In this document: one piece after another, positions 31,052 to 35,879 of the stretch
Position numbering within the stretch: position 1 is the first letter of the stretch
How the letters are laid out: each line of letters starts with the position of its first letter
Source of the DNA: a virus
Direction: 5' to 3' (one strand)
Length of the DNA stretch: 35,879 nucleotides
IMG/VR virus record: IMGVR_UViG_3300024968_000001
Span: 1-35,879 of that record
The notes under the pieces: model-generated
The model's input: the letters and a program-made list of their open reading frames with translations, nothing else
Database searches by the model: none
What the model was told of the DNA's origin: nothing
Program-made: the position numbers and the translations under genes

Positions 31052-31526
31052 TAAGAAGCCTCGCAAAAAATATAGACCAAAGCCATGTGGCGATACTAGA
31101 AGCATCCGTCTATTAGCCATGAAAGAAGACTTTGACGAAATTGAAGGCGTATTTCGCCAGCTAAAAACAGGTGATCTGATAGAAGCAAAAGACCCTAAAA
31201 ATGGCGAGTGGGTGCTGGTATATAAAAAGGCAGACGGCACGATCTGCTACTTACTAAAAGTAGCCACAGAATGGGTGAACTTCTTTGCAGAGCTGGCAAC
31301 GCACTACATGCCAGATTACAACGACAAACCTATGCGCAAGCTACTTACAAAACTACGCATCGGGCAAACACTTGATATGCAAACCGTACTCGATGCTGAG
31401 AAGGTGCTTGATGTGCAGCGCAGGTTGTTTTTGATGGCTGATGCAAAGGTTTACAACGCGATTGGCTCAAAACATGTAGATGATTTTTACGAGTTTACAG
31501 ATCGCGGCGAAAAGCTTGCAGCATGA
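31044..31526 (+). CDS. Hypothetical phage early protein
   Basis: 160 aa from the ATG at 31044 with GGAGG 6 nt upstream. Basic N-terminus KKPRKKYRPKPCGD, resembling a recurrent phage protein opening, then charged and helical parts, including a YMPDYNDKPMRKLLTKLR stretch and a long helix (AEKVLDVQRRLFLMADAKV). No catalytic motif seen. Coupled to the next gene by ATGA. Confidence 0.65.
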   Translation: MSNKKPRKKYRPKPCGDTRSIRLLAMKEDFDEIEGVFRQLKTGDLIEAKDPKNGEWVLVYKKADGTICYLLKVATEWVNFFAELATHYMPDYNDKPMRKLLTKLRIGQTLDMQTVLDAEKVLDVQRRLFLMADAKVYNAIGSKHVDDFYEFTDRGEKLAA

Positions 31527-32212
31527 CCAAGTCACTCAACAAAATAGCTAAGAGACGCACCTGGACGGATGAAGATAAACGCATGATTGCCCTACTTTAT
31601 CCATGCAGCAATACGGCTGCCATAGCAAAGCTATTTAATGCCAGCAAGTGCCAGGTATTCAACATGGCAGGCAAGGTAAATGTAGGTAAGTCGCAATGGT
31701 TTAAAGATAGCCCAATGTCTGGCAGCTTGAAACATGATAACAGCGCTGGACAATGCACTAGATTTAAAAAAGGACAAGTGCCATCGAATAAAGGTAAAAA
31801 AATAACACCACACCAAAACTCAATAAAGACGCAATTTAAGTCAGGGCAAAAATCACCAAACTACAAACCTGTAGGCACTTATCGAGTGGTTAAAGATGGC
31901 TACCTAGAAGTAAAAATAGCAGAAGGCCTACGACAATGGAAATCTGTTAGCAGATTGGTTTGGGAGCGATGCAACGGAAAGATCCCAGACGGGCACATGG
32001 TCGCTTTTATTGATGGCAACAAGCTAAATGTAGAGATCACAAACTTAAGGTTGATGAACAAAGCAGAAAACGCACACCGCAATCACCCTAAGAAATACGG
32101 AAAAGAGTTTGCCCAAGTAGCACAGTTAAAAGGTGCCATTACAAGGCAAATTAACAAACAAAGGAAAGAACATGAACAACGATATTCAAGCACTCAGATC
32201 ACACCTGTTTAA
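31523..32212 (+). CDS. HNH endonuclease with N-terminal HTH
   Basis: 229 aa. Residues 10-55 look like an HTH/SANT-type DNA-binding part (RRTWTDEDKRMIALL, then IAKLFNASKCQVFNMAGKV). A basic linker follows, then an HNH_3-type core near 145-190: SVSRLVWERCNGKIPDGHMV, AFIDGNKLNVEITNLRLM, NKAENAHRN. This is the architecture of free-standing homing-like endonucleases carried by phages. The 3' end overlaps the next gene by 41 nt. No intron is visible. Confidence 0.85.
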   Translation: MTKSLNKIAKRRTWTDEDKRMIALLYPCSNTAAIAKLFNASKCQVFNMAGKVNVGKSQWFKDSPMSGSLKHDNSAGQCTRFKKGQVPSNKGKKITPHQNSIKTQFKSGQKSPNYKPVGTYRVVKDGYLEVKIAEGLRQWKSVSRLVWERCNGKIPDGHMVAFIDGNKLNVEITNLRLMNKAENAHRNHPKKYGKEFAQVAQLKGAITRQINKQRKEHEQRYSSTQITPV

Positions 32213-32489
32213 CACTTTGACGGCCCTACAAGATAAAGATAACCCAATGGATATTGATAGAGCCAGAGCAATTTGCCAAGTAGGTGATGTGATTGTAGAT
32301 ACAGCTAAAGCTGAAATTGATTTTGCGCGTGTAAATGGAAGCATTGATACGCAGTTCTTTCATAAGCCATCAGCCCCAACAAACCTGCCAGCACCAGCTG
32401 CTACGCATGCAATTGAGCATAAAACTACTGAAAACAACCGCGCAACAATAACAGTTGAAGGCAACGTAACAACCCACAGAGCGAAGTAA
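32172..32489 (+). CDS. Hypothetical phage early protein
   Basis: 105 aa from the ATG at 32172 (AAGGA upstream, inside the HNH gene end). N-terminal helices with MNNDIQALRSHLFNTLTAL, MDIDRARAICQVGDVIVDTAKAE, then a proline/alanine-rich, likely disordered, C-terminus. Similar short proteins with the ...RA..I...G..I...AK.E pattern occur in early regions of enteric-type phages. Function unknown. Confidence 0.65.
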   Translation: MNNDIQALRSHLFNTLTALQDKDNPMDIDRARAICQVGDVIVDTAKAEIDFARVNGSIDTQFFHKPSAPTNLPAPAATHAIEHKTTENNRATITVEGNVTTHRAK

Positions 32490-32534
32490 GCAAGGCGGTA
32501 ATTTCTACAAAAGTGAACATGAAAGGTTGGCGGC

Positions 32535-32657
32535 ATGAGTATTAACTGGCCAATAGTTGCAATAAGAGTGCTTGATGGGTTCTGCTATGGAAGCGGATTT
32601 ATAGCAGCCGTAATGATGTGGGTTTGGATATTCCAAAAGGACAAGAAGAATGGCTAA
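32535..32657 (+). CDS. Very small membrane protein
   Basis: 40 aa: MSINWPIVAIRVLDGFCYGS, then a hydrophobic segment FIAAVMMWVWIF and a Lys-rich end. AAAGG lies 8 nt before ATG, and its stop overlaps the next ATG. Single-pass membrane peptide by composition; function unknown. Confidence 0.5.
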   Translation: MSINWPIVAIRVLDGFCYGSGFIAAVMMWVWIFQKDKKNG

Positions 32658-32934
32658 GAATTATTTTACTGATGAGCAGTTGAATGCAATACACGAAGAA
32701 ATTTGCAGATTAGAGGATTTAGATAGCGGTATATCTATGCAATTTCAGCCACTTAATAATATCGGAGCTGCGAATCTTCGTAGAATCTGTAACCTAGCAG
32801 TAGAGACAGCGATTGGTGAGCCTGTAGGAAATGTATTTATCAATAACAATGTTGTCGGAATTGCATTTAATTCACCTTTGAAGCAATTGGAAAATAATCA
32901 ATTACTTTACTCAGTTAAAGAATTGGATAACTAA
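32650..32934 (+). CDS. Hypothetical early protein
   Basis: 94 aa, acidic, starts MAKNYFTDEQLNAIHEEICR, with a conserved-looking GAANLRRICNLAVETAIGEPVGNVF segment. No known domain. It overlaps the preceding very small gene by 8 nt and is followed by the next ATG after 1 nt. Confidence 0.6.
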   Translation: MAKNYFTDEQLNAIHEEICRLEDLDSGISMQFQPLNNIGAANLRRICNLAVETAIGEPVGNVFINNNVVGIAFNSPLKQLENNQLLYSVKELDN

Positions 32935-32935
32935 C

Positions 32936-33490
32936 ATGACACAAACAAATAAAGAGCGCGATGCGCTGATTGCTGATGCTAAAGATGCTGGATTTACAAT
33001 AAAAGATATGCCGACTGGCTTGATTGTTGGAACCCCTGATAATCATCCGCTAGGTGAATTATTATCAAAATTTGCCGCCATTCGTGACGCAAGAGCGCAA
33101 TCACCAACATCGCAGAACGAACAGCAAGAGCCAATAGCATATTTGAAATTTTATGCAAAACAATGGTTTATTAATCCTGAAATCGGCATGGATTGTTGCG
33201 AAGGGCTTGAAGTTTGCAGAAAAGATGAAATAGGTGATGACGGATTGCCAGCTTTTGCAGTTTTCACCTCACCCCCTAAGCAAGCGATACCAGAAGATGT
33301 TATTAAAGATGCTGAAAGATACAGAAAACTTAAAGAGCTTTCATTAACTCCGCAAAATTTTAAATCATTTGCAATATCAAAATTTAACGGTAGGCACTGG
33401 GATGGCTATGAAGGTGGGCTTTTTGAAATAGATAAAGAGCTTGATAAATTCATATTTTTAGCACCAACCAATACGGAGGCGGGGGAATGA
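32936..33490 (+). CDS. Hypothetical early protein
   Basis: 184 aa. The N-terminal part has NKERDALIADAKDAGFTIKD; the middle has a PIAYLKFYAKQ stretch and two adjacent Cys in GMDCCEGLEVC; a helix DVIKDAERYRKLKEL precedes the C-terminal region with WDGYEGGLFEIDKELD. Mosaic small early proteins of this type (Ea22-like build) are common in lambdoid phages. Function unknown. The stop overlaps the next ATG. Confidence 0.6.
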   Translation: MTQTNKERDALIADAKDAGFTIKDMPTGLIVGTPDNHPLGELLSKFAAIRDARAQSPTSQNEQQEPIAYLKFYAKQWFINPEIGMDCCEGLEVCRKDEIGDDGLPAFAVFTSPPKQAIPEDVIKDAERYRKLKELSLTPQNFKSFAISKFNGRHWDGYEGGLFEIDKELDKFIFLAPTNTEAGE

Positions 33491-33645
33491 AGCTTAGCGA
33501 TGAGGAAAAGCATAGACGATTAACAGCAAGAGCACACGAGCTATGCAAAATTCACGGTTTGGATGTTTTCAGAAATATTGAATGGAAATGCATATCTACA
33601 AAACTTAGTAAATTGAATGAAAAGATGAAGAGGACTAACCCATGA
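33487..33645 (+). CDS. Small basic hypothetical protein
   Basis: 52 aa, MKLSDEEKHRRLTARAHELC and a Lys-rich end. Very strong ribosome site GGAGG 7 nt before the ATG. ATG and stop both overlap neighbours, so expression as part of the operon is likely. No domain recognised. Confidence 0.6.
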   Translation: MKLSDEEKHRRLTARAHELCKIHGLDVFRNIEWKCISTKLSKLNEKMKRTNP

Positions 33646-34190
33646 ACAATAACCAAGATACTACGCTTACGAATAGAGATAATTTTGAAGCTTGGGGGAA
33701 ATTAGATAAATTCCAAGCAAGACGTACAGAATGCGGAACCAGCTACCATGACCCTATTGTTGCTGGTGGTTGGGCTGGTTGGCAAGCCGCCACCAAAGCC
33801 AGCGAGCAACGCATACAGGAGTTGGAGGCTGAAATTAAACATTTATTAGCAGACCATTTAAGCCATTCAGACATTTATGAACAATATTGCAAAATGTCTG
33901 AAAAGAAAATATTAGAACTAACCGCATCTAACAATCAATTGAGGGAGGCTGGACAAGCTTTGGTTGCCAGATGGAATACCCCAAATTGGAAATACGCAGA
34001 GCACACAGCTACGTTTATTCATGCGATTCAAAAAGCCCTATCATCAACCCCTACCCAATCACTAGTAGAGCATGATAATGAAGTGATTGAGAGATGTGCC
34101 GTAGCTTGTGAATCCATCCGAGAGAATGAGTATTGTGTGGATGTTAGAGCTGGGGCAGAAGCCATCCGCGCACTGAAAGTAACGCTATGA
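33642..34190 (+). CDS. Eae/Ea22-like phage early protein
   Basis: 182 aa. The N-terminal part has FEAWGKLDKFQARRTECG and VAGGWAGWQAATKASEQRIQ, a pattern repeated in many phage early proteins (F..W......Y....W.GWQAA followed by a coiled coil). A coiled coil at about 55-105 and a C-terminal EVIERCAVACESIRENEY ... AGAEAIRALK segment complete it. The W-x-GWQAA module is usually found joined to varying partners. Function unknown. Confidence 0.65.
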   Translation: MNNNQDTTLTNRDNFEAWGKLDKFQARRTECGTSYHDPIVAGGWAGWQAATKASEQRIQELEAEIKHLLADHLSHSDIYEQYCKMSEKKILELTASNNQLREAGQALVARWNTPNWKYAEHTATFIHAIQKALSSTPTQSLVEHDNEVIERCAVACESIRENEYCVDVRAGAEAIRALKVTL

Positions 34191-34402
34191 ATGAACAACA
34201 TTGCGAAAAGCATGATGCAACATGGAAGCTTGGCGACAAATGCCCTAAATGCTCAAAGCCAACAGAGATGATAGTTATCTCTAAAGAAGAACATGAGCAG
34301 CTTAAGGCCGATGCAGATAAATGGCGTGAACAACTAAAGCGCCAAATGAATGCGATTATTTACGGCAATAGTCACCCAGAAGCAATAGAGAGCAAGCCAT
34401 GA
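34187..34402 (+). CDS. Small zinc-knuckle protein
   Basis: 71 aa. Possible metal ligands C6, H9, C19 and C22 (HCEKH and KCPKC), then a charged helix (SKEEHEQLKADADKWREQLK). Start overlaps the preceding stop by ATGA. Likely a small regulatory or DNA-associated protein; function unknown. Confidence 0.6.
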   Translation: MNEQHCEKHDATWKLGDKCPKCSKPTEMIVISKEEHEQLKADADKWREQLKRQMNAIIYGNSHPEAIESKP

Positions 34403-34548
34403 CTAGAGAGTTCACCGTTATATGGCCGGACGGCACCAAAGAAGCAAAAGGGTTTTCTCAGGCCTCGCAGTTAGCAAGCGACCTTTTCAAGCAAGGTCTT
34501 GAACCTGAAATTAAGATTAAGTATAAACAAGAGAAGTTGGAAGGATAA
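34399..34548 (+). CDS. Very small hypothetical protein
   Basis: 49 aa: MTREFTVIWPDGTKEAKGFS then a short helix and a Lys-rich end. Coupled to the previous gene by ATGA. Its end carries the ribosome site (AAGGA) of the excisionase-like gene. Confidence 0.55.
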   Translation: MTREFTVIWPDGTKEAKGFSQASQLASDLFKQGLEPEIKIKYKQEKLEG

Positions 34549-34552
34549 GAGC

Positions 34553-34768
34553 ATGAGTGAATTTGAAATAGCATTAAAAGCAGTGCAGACATATGCAGAA
34601 ATGCACCCAAGGCCGCTACAAGTTACACAGAAACAAGCAGCTGAGATGTTAGCCATTAGTCAAAACACGCTTAGAAAAATTGTATCTCGTGGCGATATTA
34701 AGCTTAATAAAATGGGCATGATTTCAATTACTGAGATAGATAATGCTTTGCTTAGTCGAGCAGCTTAG
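34553..34768 (+). CDS. Excisionase-like HTH protein
   Basis: 71 aa from the ATG at 34553 (AAGGA 7 nt upstream). The core PLQVTQKQAAEMLAISQNTL, RKIVSRGDIKLNKMGM is a MerR/Xis-type winged helix as found in phage excisionases and small AlpA/HTH_17 proteins. It is the last gene of the pL-like operon and its end overlaps the convergent integrase gene by 17 bp. In lambda-like phages Xis turns the integrase towards excision; the position fits, but an ordinary regulator is possible. Confidence 0.72.
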   Translation: MSEFEIALKAVQTYAEMHPRPLQVTQKQAAEMLAISQNTLRKIVSRGDIKLNKMGMISITEIDNALLSRAA

Positions 34769-35723
34769 AAATGTCGCTTGCTTTCGGGTTGTAGTAAGTG
34801 AGCGCCATTTTCGTGTCTGACCAGCCAAATATCTTACATAGTGTAAGCGCATCTACTTTTCGGCTAATCCAAGTTGCCGCAGTATGTCTTGCATCGTGAA
34901 ACGTAAAGCCTTCTAGCCCTGCGTTATCCCTAGCCTTTCTGAATAGCACATCACGCACGGTATCAGTTAAATTAAATACCAGCGTATCATCATAGCCTCG
35001 CATTCTCTCTATCAGCCTAATTGCTTTCTTTGATAGCGGAACATTGCGAGGAATGGTTTTTGTCATCGGCAAAATGCAATAGTTTGACTTAACATTACCC
35101 CAAGTTAAATCACACAACTCACCTGCCCTCATGCCAGTTCTAAGCGCCACTAAAAAACATACCGCAACTGACTGAGATTTGTTTTTAATCTCACCTCTAG
35201 TTAAACCAAACGCTTTTAGCATTTTCTTGATCTGCCATCGTGTAATGGTCACTTCTCTATGCCTTGGCGCTGGCGGCTTTCGCACATCTTTGAGCGGATT
35301 TTCAGAAACCCACTTTAACTCACGTCTTGCGAACTCAAATATAGATCGCAACATACCAAGCTCACGAATAATAGAGCCGGCACTAAGCGTCTGTTTATCG
35401 CGCCATTGGCCTATTATTTCGGTGGTACATTTTGATAATGGCTTATCTATTGGCAGTGTGCTCTTTAAAAACTTATTGATACGCACCACTTCCCAACGTG
35501 AGCCGCGCTTTGTGATTGAAACTTCATCACGGTATTTTTCTAGTAGATCACGTAAGGTATGCTTATCCGATACAGGCAATTTATCGCTGGCGCGTAATTC
35601 TGTTTCACGCGCACTTGCCCATGCATTAGCTTCACGCATTGTGCGAAATGTTTGGCTATCTCGCACGCCTTTGACATAGACAAAAGCCCGATAGCCCTTG
35701 GCTGATGGCTTAATTGAGGCCAT
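34752..35723 (-). CDS. int: Tyrosine-type site-specific integrase
   Basis: 323 aa. An N-terminal arm-binding part (1-48, GYRAFVYVKGVRDSQTFRTM) and SAM-like core-binding domain (about 55-140) precede the catalytic domain. Catalytic residues: R199 (TGMRAGEL), H276 and R279 (HDARH), W301 in place of the usual second His, and nucleophile Y310 (ALTYYNP). Inserts and excises the phage at att sites. The ATG at 35723 has no ribosome site; two tandem copies of GTGTGTAATTT lie just upstream and may be integrase sites that also limit its own expression. Confidence 0.93.
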   Translation of the reverse strand: MASIKPSAKGYRAFVYVKGVRDSQTFRTMREANAWASARETELRASDKLPVSDKHTLRDLLEKYRDEVSITKRGSRWEVVRINKFLKSTLPIDKPLSKCTTEIIGQWRDKQTLSAGSIIRELGMLRSIFEFARRELKWVSENPLKDVRKPPAPRHREVTITRWQIKKMLKAFGLTRGEIKNKSQSVAVCFLVALRTGMRAGELCDLTWGNVKSNYCILPMTKTIPRNVPLSKKAIRLIERMRGYDDTLVFNLTDTVRDVLFRKARDNAGLEGFTFHDARHTAATWISRKVDALTLCKIFGWSDTKMALTYYNPKASDISKLLD

Positions 35724-35729
35724 GGCTTT

Positions 35730-35751
35730 GTGTGTAATTTGTGTGTAATTT
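35730..35751. repeat. Tandem 11-bp repeats in front of int
   Basis: GTGTGTAATTT occurs twice without gap (35730-35740 and 35741-35751), 7 to 28 bp upstream of the integrase start. A related GTGTAATTT is at 163-171 on the other side of the circle junction. Spacing and place fit arm-type integrase binding sites. Confidence 0.6.
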
Positions 35752-35752
35752 C

Positions 35753-35879
35753 ATTGATATTATATGCGCTTTACAGTTTCAACAAAGCGCATTGTAATAC
35801 AATAAGTGATTGAATTTGAGACTATTTGATAGTATTGATGTTAAACAATATCAGATAAATGTGCTTCTTCTGGGCACCA
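35753..35879. repeat. 127-bp terminal direct repeat, right copy
   Basis: Identical to the first 127 bases of the window. It begins 30 bp upstream of the integrase start codon, so the contig was opened right beside the expected phage attachment site. Confidence 0.95.

Noticed and set aside
31523-32212. HNH endonuclease as sign of a group I intron
   Set aside because: Neighbouring genes are not interrupted and no intron-like split ORF is visible; it is a free-standing gene.

Overview
The window is one complete lambda-like temperate phage (siphovirus) genome. The first and last 127 bases are identical, and the layout closes into a circle of 35,752 bp once one copy is removed. This reads as a circular contig or an excised/episomal phage, or less likely a prophage cut out with its att repeats. 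The host is not stated by the sequence. Moderately AT-rich DNA and phage proteins of betaproteobacterial type (YdaS-like Cro, CII family, P60/JAMM gpK, M23 lysin, 3TM holin) suggest a Gram-negative proteobacterium, possibly an AT-rich betaproteobacterium. I see no tRNA, rRNA, CRISPR array or insertion sequence.

Layout. (1) 1-329 and 35724-35879: non-coding integrase/att region with an inverted repeat, arm-like repeats and the terminal repeat. (2) 27.1 kb down to 0.3 kb, all leftward: pR, cro, a CII-family regulator, a zinc-finger protein, a minor-tail-Z-like protein, a Toprim/SF3 primase-helicase, a symmetric iteron array (candidate origin), three small genes, then terS, terL, a Mor-like HTH gene, gpW-like, portal, protease-capsid fusion, FII, U, V, G/GT (frameshift), tape measure, M, L, K, I, J, tail fibre and chaperone, and finally holins, M23 endolysin and Rz with embedded Rz1. 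Most start and stop codons overlap, so early replication and late genes form one nearly unbroken array with no recognisable Q. (3) 27.16-29.54 kb, rightward: cI followed by four genes of lysogenic-cargo type, closed by an intrinsic terminator. (4) 29.6-34.77 kb, rightward: a pL-like operon of small, mostly unknown genes, an HNH endonuclease and an excisionase-like protein, meeting the convergent integrase.

How it works together. CI (LexA-type, self-cleaving) and a YdaS-like Cro face each other across shared operators. The same two-operator module, with the same 24-bp spacing and the same position relative to a TTGACA -35 box, controls both pR (leftward) and the pL-like promoter (rightward), so one repressor can shut both arms. 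Both cI and cro are predicted to start at or within a few bases of their transcription start (leaderless). The primase-helicase lies beside a 250-bp region with about a dozen copies of a 10-bp iteron in mirror orientation around an AT-rich core, which is the best candidate for the replication origin.

Most worth a second look: the mirror iteron array; the duplicated operator module; a 38-bp palindrome-containing repeat that flanks the gpW-portal pair next to a Mor-like regulator gene; the gpZ-like tail gene displaced into the replication operon; an antisense gene between cro and cII; and the cargo genes behind cI.
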